From NCBI GenBank assembly GCA_002428985.1, contig DIYL01000002.1, forward strand, positions 310,001-374,000: a DNA stretch of 64,000 nt, given 5' to 3'. Below, piece by piece: positions 45,130-54,292 of this stretch (positions within the stretch are counted from its first letter, which is position 1; each line of letters begins with the position of its first letter). The DNA comes from Anaerolineales bacterium UBA6055. Lineage in GTDB: Bacteria; Chloroflexota; Anaerolineae; Aggregatilineales; Phototrophicaceae. The notes under the pieces are model-generated. The model was given only the letters and a program-made list of their open reading frames with translations. It ran no database searches and was not told where the DNA came from. The position numbers and the translations under genes were made by a program.

Positions 45130-45885
45130 ATGGAATTAGCTGGCAAAACAGCACTGGTGACAGGTGGTGCAGTCCGTGTGGGTAAAGCAATTGCGTTGAT
45201 GCTGGCACAAAATGGTGCAAATGTAGTCATCAACTATTTCAGTTCAGATACTTCTGCTAAGGAAACTGTGCAAGAAATTGAGGCATTGGGGGTATCTGCT
45301 CTCGCAATTCAAGCGAATGTCTCGAAACACAATGATGTACTCAATATGGTACAACAATCAAAGGAACAATTTGGCGGCATTGATGTATTGGTTAATAGTG
45401 CATCTCTGTTCAAAGGGACAGAATTCCCCACCGACGATATGTCGGCATGGCATCAGGTGACGCGCATTCTGATTGATGGCTCGTTTTATTGCACCAATGC
45501 AGTTGCACCCTATATGCTAATGAAAGAAGCTGGGGTGATTATCAATATGGTTGATCTGAGCGCGTGGATTCCTGCCAAAGGAATGATGGCGCATAGTGTC
45601 GGTAAATCGGCACTATTAGCGATGACCCGACAACTTGCGGTTGAGCTATCACCTCATATTCGTGTCAATGCAGTCGCACCTGGTCCTGTGTTGCCCCCAC
45701 CTGATTATTCCGAGGCACAAGCACAGGCAACTGCTAATTCGACCTTACTCAAACGATGGGGGTCGCCTGATGATGTGACACAAGCCATCAAGTTTCTGAT
45801 TGACGCGGATTATATTACAGGCGAGTTTATCACCGTTGATGGTGGCGAACGCTATGGTACTAGAGAATTTTGGGATGAATCATGA
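45130..45885 (+). CDS. SDR, pteridine-reductase (FolM/PTR1)-like
   Basis: 251 residues. TGGAVRVGKAIALMLAQ, VNSASLFKGTEFP, MVDLSAWIPAKGMMAHSVGKSALLAMTRQLAVEL and IRVNAVAPGPVLPPP match SDRs of the FolM/pteridine-reductase group, in which NSAS replaces NNAG. The catalytic Tyr of YxxxK is His here (HSVGK), so activity on the usual substrates is uncertain. It begins 3 bases after the MetF-like gene, which strengthens a folate link (inference). Confidence 0.88.
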   Translation: MELAGKTALVTGGAVRVGKAIALMLAQNGANVVINYFSSDTSAKETVQEIEALGVSALAIQANVSKHNDVLNMVQQSKEQFGGIDVLVNSASLFKGTEFPTDDMSAWHQVTRILIDGSFYCTNAVAPYMLMKEAGVIINMVDLSAWIPAKGMMAHSVGKSALLAMTRQLAVELSPHIRVNAVAPGPVLPPPDYSEAQAQATANSTLLKRWGSPDDVTQAIKFLIDADYITGEFITVDGGERYGTREFWDES

Positions 45886-46907
45886 CAACATATAAGACAA
45901 TTTATACGACAGAACGTAGCCCATTTCATCAAGAACGAGCAATTGCCGCCGCACCTGACAACCTTGATGTTACAATGCTTCGCTATGCAACCAAAGCTGA
46001 TTTGATGGAAAATCTAGCAAATGCAACCTTCCTCATTTCCGAGAGAACCGGGGTGATTGATCGAGAAATCATTGAGTCTGCGCCAAACCTTAAACTCATT
46101 TTGCGTCTGGGCAGCCTCAGCCATGATATTGATGTGTCAGCGGCAAAAGAAGCAGGGATTGTAGTCTGTCGCTGGTCGGACGCTGGTGTGATTCGCGTTG
46201 CTGAACATACAATTATGCAGTTGTTGGTGTTGATGAAGAAGATCAGCGAAGTTCAACAAGTTGCGCTTGATGCAAGTAACGAGTGGGCAGAAAGCAAGCG
46301 CACCGATGAAAACACATTTGCCTATAACTGGTCGGGACGACAAGGCATCATGCAGTTATATCAACGCACCGTAGGAATTATCGGATTCGGCGAGATTTCA
46401 GCAGAACTTGCGCGACGATTATCAGGTTGGGGATGCACCATTTTATACAACAAACGCCGTCGCTTGCCAGAATCTGTTGAAATGGAACTGGGTATCCAAT
46501 ATGCTGAAAAAGATATACTACTAGCAACCAGTGACTACATTATGAACCTTTTACCCTATTTCCCAGAAACAGATATGTCGATTAATGCTGACAGTTTTTC
46601 TAAGATGAAAGCTGGTAGTCTCATCGTGAGTGTCGGAAGTGGCAGTGTCATTGATGAGGATGCACTCGCAGAAGCAGTAAAATCGGGACACCTCGCTGGC
46701 GCAGCATTAGATACATACGAATGGGAGCCTATCAAAGCAGACAACCCGCTGATCAAGTTAGCACAAGAGGGTTACAATATACTACTCACTCCGCACACTG
46801 CCGCTGGTAGCTCAACAGCAAAAATCGCCGACAAAGAACGTGCCAGCGATTTTACGAATATTATCAACTATCTAGAGGATAAACCAATTGTAAATCGGTT
46901 GATTTGA
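45882..46907 (+). CDS. D-2-hydroxyacid dehydrogenase-family protein
   Basis: 341 residues. The Rossmann loop TVGIIGFGEISAELARRL, the DTYEWEPI block (Glu) and LTPHTAAGSS (H305) match D-isomer 2-hydroxyacid dehydrogenases. The substrate-binding Arg of the usual ARG motif is replaced: IVSVGSGSVIDEDAL puts S253 at that place. It may use a substrate without a carboxylate or be a different reductase. The start overlaps the SDR stop by 4 bases, and it is the last gene before the GH78 promoter. Confidence 0.9.
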   Translation: MTTYKTIYTTERSPFHQERAIAAAPDNLDVTMLRYATKADLMENLANATFLISERTGVIDREIIESAPNLKLILRLGSLSHDIDVSAAKEAGIVVCRWSDAGVIRVAEHTIMQLLVLMKKISEVQQVALDASNEWAESKRTDENTFAYNWSGRQGIMQLYQRTVGIIGFGEISAELARRLSGWGCTILYNKRRRLPESVEMELGIQYAEKDILLATSDYIMNLLPYFPETDMSINADSFSKMKAGSLIVSVGSGSVIDEDALAEAVKSGHLAGAALDTYEWEPIKADNPLIKLAQEGYNILLTPHTAAGSSTAKIADKERASDFTNIINYLEDKPIVNRLI

Positions 46908-46931
46908 ACCACTCAATAGTTTGAGTATAAT
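46904..46931 (+). promoter_or_regulatory. predicted promoter of the GH78 gene
   Basis: TATAAT at 46926-46931 is a perfect -10 hexamer. TTGAAC at 46904-46909 lies 16 bases before it and overlaps the stop of the hydroxyacid dehydrogenase gene. The GH78 ATG follows 23 bases after the -10. This would give the rhamnosidase its own transcript. Confidence 0.45.
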
Positions 46932-46954
46932 TCATTAAATATATTAGGATTATA

Positions 46955-49654
46955 ATGATGACAGACCAGATGATTGTTCATAATTTAACCTGCGATTCTC
47001 TAATAAATCCTGTTGGGATTGGTAATATATCCCCTCGATTGAGTTGGAAAATTCAATCCACTCAAGATAATGTAATTCAATATGCTTACCAAATCCAAGT
47101 ATTTGATGGGAACACGGTACTTTGGGATACTGGACAAGTTGTGTCTGATCAATCAATCTATATCGCTTACAACGGTCCAGAATTGAATTCTCGTCAACAT
47201 TGTCGTTGGCATGTTCGGGTATGGTTAGATGATGTTTCTGTGACAGATTGGAGTGATGAGGCATATTGGGAAATGGGTTTGCTTCATCTATCTGATTGGC
47301 AAGCTCAGTGGATTGAACCAGAACGAGAATTCAACCCTGACGAAATGCAACCATCGCCATTTCTTCGATGCGTCTTCGATTTAGAAGATAAAATTATTTC
47401 ATCTGGTCGGATTTACGCGACAGCCCACGGTGTCTATGAACTTCACCTTAATGGTGAGATTGTAGGGGATCGCATACTTGCACCCGGGTGGACAGCATAT
47501 CAGCATCGGCTTCAATATCAAGTATATGATGTGACCTCAATTCTCATGAAAAATACAAATGTTGTGGGAGCTATCATTGGAGATGGATGGTGGCGAGGTG
47601 CAGTTGGTCCTGAATCTATGCGTAATGCGTGGGGAGAAAAACTAGGGTTTTTGCTCCAACTAGAGATTAACTATGTTGATGGAATCCAAGAAACAATTAT
47701 AACCGATAGCAGTTGGTTGACAGCCACTGGTCCAATTGTGAAATCAGACCCTATGGCAGGCGAAACATATGATGCTCGCCTTGAATTACTTGGTTGGAAT
47801 ACCACACACTTTGATGCATCTGATTGGGAATATGTTACCGTTGCACCATATCCACTCGACAACCTCATCGCCGAAGTTTCATCGCCCATTCGTTGTCAAG
47901 AAACGTTCAAGCCTCAAGCAATTATCACAACCCCCTCAAAACAGACTGTTATTGATTTCGGACAGAATATATCGGGACGGGTGCGATTCAGTCTATCAGG
48001 CGAAGCTGGAGAAACTATTACATTACGGCATCAAGAGGCACTCGAACATGATGGTAATTTTCATGTCGAAACTGGCGAAGCAGGGATGCTGATTGGCATT
48101 GGACTGCCCATACAAGCAGATCATTATACATTCAAAGGTGAAGGGATCGAAACATATGAACCCAAATTTACTACGCATGGATTTCGCTATGTTTTAGTCG
48201 AGGGATATACAGGTGAGATCAGCGAAGATGCTTTTACAGCAGTCGCAATTTATTCGGATATAACACAAACAGGTACATTTGAGTGCTCTCATCCGATGAT
48301 TAATCAATTGCATAGCAACATTTTGTGGGGTCAAAAAGGCAACTTTATGGATGTTCCGACAGACTGCCCCACCCGTGAACGTGCAGGTTGGACAGGGGAT
48401 GCACAGGTATTCTGTCGAACCGGCTCCACATTGATGGATACCGAAACCTTTTTTACGAAGTGGCTCAATGATGTTACCGCAGATCAAGACGAATCAGGGC
48501 GTGTACCTGGTATGGTTCCTTCGTTTTATCGCGCGGCTGGCAAGTCTCATCCGATTTTCTCTGGCACAGATGGTTCAGCAGGCTGGGGTGATGCTATCAT
48601 TATAATTCCCTGGACACTGTATCAAATTTATGGTGATATACATATTTTGGAATCAAACTACGAGAGTATGAAATTATGGTTTGAGTATGTGCATCACAAC
48701 ACTCAAAATGTTAATTGGCATCGCAAGTTAAATCCGATGTATTGGTTGAATCCTAGCAAACGTGAGAATTTGAGAATCCTGTGGGACACCAATTTTCATT
48801 TTGGCGAATGGCTTGAGCCTGGCGAAACGATGCCGGCAATGTTATTTGGCGTATTCCGTAGTTTTATCTTTTCTCGCCCGATTGTCGCATCCGCATATTA
48901 TAAGCACATCTGTGATCTAATGGGAGAGATCACAACACTGTTAAATAAAACGGATGCCATAAATTATCAAGGACTGAGTCAATCTATCAAAGAAGCCTAC
49001 GCAGGTGAGTTTATTGGGCAGGATGGACGCATTCAACCTGATAAACAAGCATCATATGTTCGCGCCTTGCAATTCGACCTTGTCCCACAGAGTGTACGTT
49101 CTAAAGTTGTAGGACGACTAGTTGATCTTATCCGTGCAAATGATAATCATCTGGCTACTGGCTTTTTGTCTACTGGTTTCTTATGTCAGATACTCACGGA
49201 GGAAGGATATTTGGATGTTGCTTATGACGTTCTCATGCAAGACACAATTCCATCATGGCTTTATCCAATCACAAAGGGGGCAACTACTATATGGGAGGGT
49301 TGGGACACGATTTTACCAGATGGGAAAGGCAAAGGTGTTGGCTCTCATAATCATTATTCTAAGGGTGCAGTAGGAGAATGGATGTATCGGGTTATTGTTG
49401 GTATTGAAATCGGTAAACCCGGATACAAGCACATTTTGATTTCACCACGTCCCGGTGGTGGCTTGACCTCAGCTAAGGGAAGTTATGAATCGAGATATGG
49501 AACAATCATCTCTGAATGGCATATTGAACAAGATCGTTTTTTTCTTCATATCACAATCCCACACAACACCACTGCTGAGGTACAATTACCAAATAATAGT
49601 GCACCAATTTCCGTTGGATCAGGGCATCACAGCTTTGACTGCCTACTCGACTAA
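46955..49654 (+). CDS. GH78 alpha-L-rhamnosidase
   Basis: 899 residues in the standard GH78 layout: an N-terminal Ig-like domain (PRLSWKIQSTQDN), beta-domains with YELHLNGEIVGDRILAPGWTAY, then the (alpha/alpha)6 catalytic domain and a C-terminal beta domain. The catalytic motif is D466-V-P-T-D-C-P-T-R-E475-R-A-G-W-T-G-D, with E475 the likely general acid. There is no signal peptide, so rhamnosides are hydrolysed inside the cell. The 3-prime end overlaps the convergent 482-aa gene by 4 bases. Confidence 0.94.
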   Translation: MMTDQMIVHNLTCDSLINPVGIGNISPRLSWKIQSTQDNVIQYAYQIQVFDGNTVLWDTGQVVSDQSIYIAYNGPELNSRQHCRWHVRVWLDDVSVTDWSDEAYWEMGLLHLSDWQAQWIEPEREFNPDEMQPSPFLRCVFDLEDKIISSGRIYATAHGVYELHLNGEIVGDRILAPGWTAYQHRLQYQVYDVTSILMKNTNVVGAIIGDGWWRGAVGPESMRNAWGEKLGFLLQLEINYVDGIQETIITDSSWLTATGPIVKSDPMAGETYDARLELLGWNTTHFDASDWEYVTVAPYPLDNLIAEVSSPIRCQETFKPQAIITTPSKQTVIDFGQNISGRVRFSLSGEAGETITLRHQEALEHDGNFHVETGEAGMLIGIGLPIQADHYTFKGEGIETYEPKFTTHGFRYVLVEGYTGEISEDAFTAVAIYSDITQTGTFECSHPMINQLHSNILWGQKGNFMDVPTDCPTRERAGWTGDAQVFCRTGSTLMDTETFFTKWLNDVTADQDESGRVPGMVPSFYRAAGKSHPIFSGTDGSAGWGDAIIIIPWTLYQIYGDIHILESNYESMKLWFEYVHHNTQNVNWHRKLNPMYWLNPSKRENLRILWDTNFHFGEWLEPGETMPAMLFGVFRSFIFSRPIVASAYYKHICDLMGEITTLLNKTDAINYQGLSQSIKEAYAGEFIGQDGRIQPDKQASYVRALQFDLVPQSVRSKVVGRLVDLIRANDNHLATGFLSTGFLCQILTEEGYLDVAYDVLMQDTIPSWLYPITKGATTIWEGWDTILPDGKGKGVGSHNHYSKGAVGEWMYRVIVGIEIGKPGYKHILISPRPGGGLTSAKGSYESRYGTIISEWHIEQDRFFLHITIPHNTTAEVQLPNNSAPISVGSGHHSFDCLLD

Positions 49655-51099
49655 ACAGGCTCGCCCGCAATTGCATTACACCGATCGTATACATCTGTGT
49701 CGACACCTGCATACCAAGCAATCCAGCGTGCAGATGCAATCAAATAACGCCACCTATCGGCATGTTGGCTCATATGGAATTCTTTAACCATCGAATTCAG
49801 GTGTTTGAAGTTATGTAAGATCGTGTGATTATCGGTACAGGCAATTTCTGTTAACACAGTGATCAAATCTTCTGCATCATATCCAGCTAGTTCATATGCT
49901 CGAACTGATGCAGTTGCAGTCCGATGATCATGAGCCATCAACGCCTCACGCAAGGTCACAAGTAAACTGTTAGATGTTTGGTTCTCCAGTGCTTCCACAT
50001 CCTCCTGATATGGATACTCACGCGAGGCAACATACGGGATGAACTCAAATTCTTCAGACAAAACGCTTGGACCGCGTTCAAGTTGACTCGCTCCCCGAAT
50101 AGCAACAAGCACTTGTGTTGCAGGTGACAAATGTTTCATGGATGCACGCAAGGCACTCACACATGTCCCGATGTGAATCGGTGCAACCTCACGACTCACG
50201 GCATCAAAGTCTTCGTGCGGAACGGGATCCGTACAGAGATACATATCGCAACCCGCTAGCGACACTGCTGCCAATACGGTCTCAGGAGAATAATTATCTT
50301 CTGACATTGCCTTCGCGGCAACTTCGGGTCGTTCATAAGGCTCAGCTTGATGAAATGCTTGACGTAGTTTTTCAATCTGGTCGGGTTCAAAGGTCTGATT
50401 CGATGCACCATTGTCTAAGCCATGATCGGTGCGCAAAGTCACTGCTCTGTCATGTGGTGCAAAATCACGCGGGAAACTGGCATTATAGCGTAAAGCACAC
50501 CGCAGCATATCGAATCCTGCTTCCCAACCAACGAGCTCACACATACCCAGTGACAACAATGGTGTGATAAAGGTATGGTCATCTGTAGTCATCCCATAGA
50601 GTCCTAAATCAAATAGTAAATCGATCAGGTCTTCACGTGGCATGTCTTGTTCTAATGTCACAAAACGGTGATCACAACGCATATACTCGCCAATTCGCAC
50701 ATCCATCCGCAACATTTTAATATTTTCTGCAACAGTCTCTTCGCGCAACCCTTTTGATGGTAGTAATTGATATGGACTCATACATGGATCGTTCATATCA
50801 AATACAACTTGCCACAGACATTGCGCTAGTAGCATATGACGAATATGTTCTGGTTGCTGAGCGGCTAAACGTCGCGCATCTTCACAACCAATCAAGGCAT
50901 GCGAAACAAAGCCAAGCATATTATGTGCTTGGTTGTTGATATAATGACAGGCAGTAATAGCACCGGTTGCCCATAGCAAATCTTCATCGATTCCTTCATC
51001 AAGCTTTGAATAAACTTTTTCAACAACATTATCAAGGGTACAGTCACGCAACCATTCCACCAATTCGTGTGTTTTATTTAAATCAACTTGGGGTTTCAT
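49651..51099 (-). CDS. hypothetical helical protein, 482 aa
   Basis: A 482-residue protein with no signal peptide or membrane helix and a mostly alpha-helical pattern. It has many His and Cys residues (HMLLAQCLWQVVFDMNDPC, CHYINNQAHNMLGFVSHALIGC, HNFKHLNSMVKEFH) that could bind metal, and a fixed-looking segment PVPHEDFDAVSREVAPIHIGTCVSALR. I do not recognise the family; a distant relation to large helical oxidases cannot be tested here. It is convergent with the GH78 gene and lies downstream of the pdxS terminator. Confidence 0.8.
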   Translation of the reverse strand: MKPQVDLNKTHELVEWLRDCTLDNVVEKVYSKLDEGIDEDLLWATGAITACHYINNQAHNMLGFVSHALIGCEDARRLAAQQPEHIRHMLLAQCLWQVVFDMNDPCMSPYQLLPSKGLREETVAENIKMLRMDVRIGEYMRCDHRFVTLEQDMPREDLIDLLFDLGLYGMTTDDHTFITPLLSLGMCELVGWEAGFDMLRCALRYNASFPRDFAPHDRAVTLRTDHGLDNGASNQTFEPDQIEKLRQAFHQAEPYERPEVAAKAMSEDNYSPETVLAAVSLAGCDMYLCTDPVPHEDFDAVSREVAPIHIGTCVSALRASMKHLSPATQVLVAIRGASQLERGPSVLSEEFEFIPYVASREYPYQEDVEALENQTSNSLLVTLREALMAHDHRTATASVRAYELAGYDAEDLITVLTEIACTDNHTILHNFKHLNSMVKEFHMSQHADRWRYLIASARWIAWYAGVDTDVYDRCNAIAGEPV

Positions 51100-51267
51100 A
51101 ACGTCAAGCGCCTCAGAAAACTAGTTATTAGAAATAGATGAATAAATTATATCTCTCAGTTATTGTTTTTCACAAGGTAATCAACTATATTACCTAAACA
51201 TATATCATCGGCTGGAAGAAGCCATCCAATCATATGAGGCGTCATAACACAAGACCAGTAACTTAAA

Positions 51268-51297
51268 TCAAAAGAGCCGACCCTATGATCGACTCTC
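51268..51297 (-). terminator. intrinsic terminator of pdxS
   Basis: On the minus strand GAGTCGA (51295-51289) pairs with TCGGCTC (51280-51274) in a 7-bp stem with one G-U pair and an 8-base loop, followed by TTTTGATT. It begins about 30 bases after the pdxS stop, a normal place and form for an intrinsic terminator. Confidence 0.75.
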
Positions 51298-51326
51298 TTC
51301 GTATAAATATGACTTGTGATTGCGCC

Positions 51327-52241
51327 TTACCAGCCACGTTGCGCGATTTTATCGCCTTCTGACATTGAACTCACGTTAATGCCAACCATTGCTTCACCAA
51401 GATTGCGGCTAACATCTGCTAGGATTTTTGCATCGTTATAGTGTGTCACAGCTTTAACGATTGCTTTAGCGCGTTTTTCAGGGTCGCCGCTCTTGAAGAT
51501 ACCACTACCGACAAACACACCATCAACGCCCAATTGCATCATAAGTGCTGCATCGGCTGGTGTCGCAACACCGCCAGCTGCAAAGTTAACAACCGGTAAA
51601 CGTCCTAATTCTGCAGTTTCTTTAACAAGGTGGAATGGTGCGCGGATTTCTTTTGCATAAGTATAGAGTTCATCTTCATCCATACTAGCAATGCGACGAA
51701 TTTCACCGTTCACTGTACGAGCGTGACGCACAGCTTCAACAACATCACCTGTACCCGCTTCACCTTTCGTACGAATCATCGCCGCACCTTCACCAATACG
51801 ACGGAGGGCTTCACCCAGATTACGACAACCACATACAAACGGTACACCGAATTTCCATTTATTGATGTGATGTTCTTCATCAGCAGGGGTCAAAACTTCA
51901 CTTTCGTCAATATAATCGACCCCAAGCGCTTCTAAAATTTGTGCTTCGACAAAGTGACCAATACGCGCTTTTGCCATAACAGGAATCGAGACAGCCTCGA
52001 TAATGCCTTCGATCATATCAGGATCACTCATACGTGCGACACCACCCTGTGCACGAATATCTGCTGGTACGCGCTCGAGTGCCATGACTGCAACAGCGCC
52101 TGCATCTTCAGCAACTTTAGCTTGGTCTGGTGTGACAACATCCATAATCACGCCACCCTTGAGCATTTGTGCAAGACCGCGTTTTACTTTGTCAGTTGCT
52201 TTTTCTGTATTACCATTTTGGTTATGTCCATTAGTTTCCAT
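51327..52241 (-). CDS. pdxS: pyridoxal 5-phosphate synthase lyase subunit PdxS
   Basis: 304 residues with extremely high conservation: GLAQMLKGGVIMDVVTPDQAKVAEDAG, VMALERVPADIRAQGGVARM, VMAKARIGHFVEAQILEALG and FAAGGVATPADAAL are diagnostic. The enzyme makes vitamin B6 from ribose 5-phosphate, glyceraldehyde 3-phosphate and ammonia, with Lys in MAKARIGHF among the active residues. It needs the glutaminase PdxT for ammonia from glutamine; no pdxT is next to it. The gene stands alone with its own terminator. Confidence 0.97.
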   Translation of the reverse strand: METNGHNQNGNTEKATDKVKRGLAQMLKGGVIMDVVTPDQAKVAEDAGAVAVMALERVPADIRAQGGVARMSDPDMIEGIIEAVSIPVMAKARIGHFVEAQILEALGVDYIDESEVLTPADEEHHINKWKFGVPFVCGCRNLGEALRRIGEGAAMIRTKGEAGTGDVVEAVRHARTVNGEIRRIASMDEDELYTYAKEIRAPFHLVKETAELGRLPVVNFAAGGVATPADAALMMQLGVDGVFVGSGIFKSGDPEKRAKAIVKAVTHYNDAKILADVSRNLGEAMVGINVSSMSEGDKIAQRGW

Positions 52242-52380
52242 TTATGTTCCTCACTTCGTTACAAAATTCCTTTGAGCGTTATGCTAAAGCACAAAATAGC
52301 AAAACTGTATGTCCAATGCAGTCCATTTAGACCATTTTTCGCAGTTTTAATATCCAATTTTCATGATTAAGAGAATTTTG

Positions 52381-52410
52381 TTGACGATGTGACACAAAAA
52401 TCGCTAAACT
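52381..52410 (+). promoter_or_regulatory. predicted promoter of the GNAT gene
   Basis: TTGACG at 52381-52386 and TAAACT at 52405-52410 are separated by 18 bases and lie 39 bases before the ATG at 52450. Five of six and four of six bases match the consensus. Confidence 0.4.
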
Positions 52411-52449
52411 TACTGTATTCTTGCAGACCAATTTTGATGAGTAAGTCCA

Positions 52450-53091
52450 ATGCCAAACACTGAGATTGTCATCCAAAACATCCGTGAAGCTCATGCCAAA
52501 GACTTGGAACAACTACAGCGCGATTGTTTCCCAACACTTGCAGAGAATGAGTTGATGTTGGAAGCGCACTTCCTCAATCATTGTCAACTTTTTCCTGAGG
52601 GCAATTTTGTAGCACTTATCAACGAGCGGATTGTTGGATTAGGATCAGGTTTTTTAATTGACTTTGATTTCGAAGATTCTCAGCACACCTTCCAAGAGAT
52701 TATTGATGAGGGATATTATAGCCATCATCAAACGGATGGTGATTGGTATTATGGTGGAGACATCAGCGTGCATCCTGACTTTCGGCGACGAGGTGTGGGA
52801 AGCAAACTATATGAAGCCCGCAAAGACATCGTCAAGAAACTCAATCGCAAAGGCATTGTTGCAGGCGGATTGATCCCCGATTATGTAAACCACAAAGATA
52901 CACTCACCCCACGCGAGTATGTTGATCAAGTTATCACAGGAGACTTGATAGATAGCACATTGACCTTCCAACTACGGCGCGGATTTGTAGTCAAAGGATT
53001 ACTTAAAGACTATATCGAAGACGACGCATCCGATAATTGGGCGACATTGATTGTTTGGGAGAATCCAGATTATCAATTGGAAAGCGAATAA
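52450..53091 (+). CDS. GNAT-family N-acetyltransferase
   Basis: 213 residues. The acetyl-CoA-binding block is DISVHPDFRRRGVGSKLYEARKDIV (R-x-x-G-x-G/A), preceded by the strand NFVALINERIVGLGSGFLID. The C-terminal half is longer than in small GNATs, with LRRGFVVKGLLKDYIEDDASDNWATLIVWEN. The substrate is not recognisable. A single gene between divergent pdxS and a convergent SMP-30 gene. Confidence 0.92.
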   Translation: MPNTEIVIQNIREAHAKDLEQLQRDCFPTLAENELMLEAHFLNHCQLFPEGNFVALINERIVGLGSGFLIDFDFEDSQHTFQEIIDEGYYSHHQTDGDWYYGGDISVHPDFRRRGVGSKLYEARKDIVKKLNRKGIVAGGLIPDYVNHKDTLTPREYVDQVITGDLIDSTLTFQLRRGFVVKGLLKDYIEDDASDNWATLIVWENPDYQLESE

Positions 53092-53262
53092 TTCTATACG
53101 GTTTTATTGAGACACATCTAAAGCTAAGCAACCCCAAACAGAATAATCAAAATATAGAGCCACTGTTGATTGTTCAATAACTCCTCAATGCCCCACAAGG
53201 ATAATTGTTACTGCACCATACAGTGACCCGAATACACTCAGACTACGACGTTGTCAGAGAAA

Positions 53263-54186
53263 TTAAGGCGTTTGTACCCCACGAGTATTCAAATAGATAG
53301 CATACAAGGATGAGCTAGCCGTAATGAAAAGACGATTTTTATCAACCCCACCAAATGTACAATTGGCAATCACCTCAGGCACAAGGATTTTGCCCAATTG
53401 CTCACCGGATTCTGTATACACTTGAATACTATCCGCTGAACTGATGTAGAGAAAGCCGTTATAATCAAAGCGGAAGCCATCGGCTGCACCGGGATTAATC
53501 TCGCAGTGTACGCGCCCGTTTGCTAATGTTTTGCCGTCAATCACATCGAATACCCGCACATGGTGTGGTCCATGCGGGTCATGTGACTTACCCGTGTCGC
53601 TTATGTAAAGTCGTTTTTCATCAAGTGAAAAGGCCAGTCCATTTGGCTTAACAAAATCACGCGCCACAACACTTAAATCATTAGTCGCTGGATCAAACCG
53701 ATACACAAAATCACCTGGTAATTCATACGGTGACGGAGTACCTTCTTTTGTTCCAGCGAGAATGCCATATGACGGATCAGTAAACCACATCGTGCCATCG
53801 GATTTAAAAACCACATCATTTGGCGAATTAAATCGGCGTCCATTATAATTATCGACAACCGTTACCACAGTTCCATCATCTTCAGTCCGACTCACGCGCC
53901 GTCCACCATGCTCACATGTCACCAATCGTCCTTGCGGATCACGCGTATTGCCATTGGTATAATTACAAGGTTGACGAAATACAGATACACCGTCTGTCGG
54001 TGACCAGCGCATCATGCGATTATTGGGAATATCACTCCACAAGACATACTCATCCCCATCGTTATCAAAATAGACTGGACCTTCCGACCAAATACAGCCA
54101 TCAGCCAGTTTTTCTAATTTGGAGTCCGGTAATAATAAGCGTTCAAAACGTTGATCATAAATTTCAAAACCATCGCGTTGTTGCAT
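53263..54186 (-). CDS. SMP-30/gluconolactonase-family lactonase
   Basis: 307 residues of a six-bladed propeller. LADGCIWSEGPVYF carries the metal Glu, FNSPNDVVFKSDGTMWFTDPSYGI the Asn-Asp pair and AFSLDEKRLYISDTG the later Asp. Such enzymes hydrolyse sugar lactones with a divalent metal. No signal peptide. It fits sugar-acid pathways such as those in the glycan clusters, but it is not in an operon with them. Confidence 0.93.
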   Translation of the reverse strand: MQQRDGFEIYDQRFERLLLPDSKLEKLADGCIWSEGPVYFDNDGDEYVLWSDIPNNRMMRWSPTDGVSVFRQPCNYTNGNTRDPQGRLVTCEHGGRRVSRTEDDGTVVTVVDNYNGRRFNSPNDVVFKSDGTMWFTDPSYGILAGTKEGTPSPYELPGDFVYRFDPATNDLSVVARDFVKPNGLAFSLDEKRLYISDTGKSHDPHGPHHVRVFDVIDGKTLANGRVHCEINPGAADGFRFDYNGFLYISSADSIQVYTESGEQLGKILVPEVIANCTFGGVDKNRLFITASSSLYAIYLNTRGVQTP

Positions 54187-54292
54187 GAGTGTTCCTTTTC
54201 AAAAAGCATTTATCAATAAATTCAGTCATATTGAGTTTAATGCATAACTGTATATAGGAGTATAACTTTGCGAGTTTCTATCTACAACATAT

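Noticed and set aside
51630..52370. Plus-strand frames of 101 and 143 codons over pdxS
   Set aside because: They mirror the highly conserved pdxS codons; residues such as repeated Thr and Phe reflect antisense bias.
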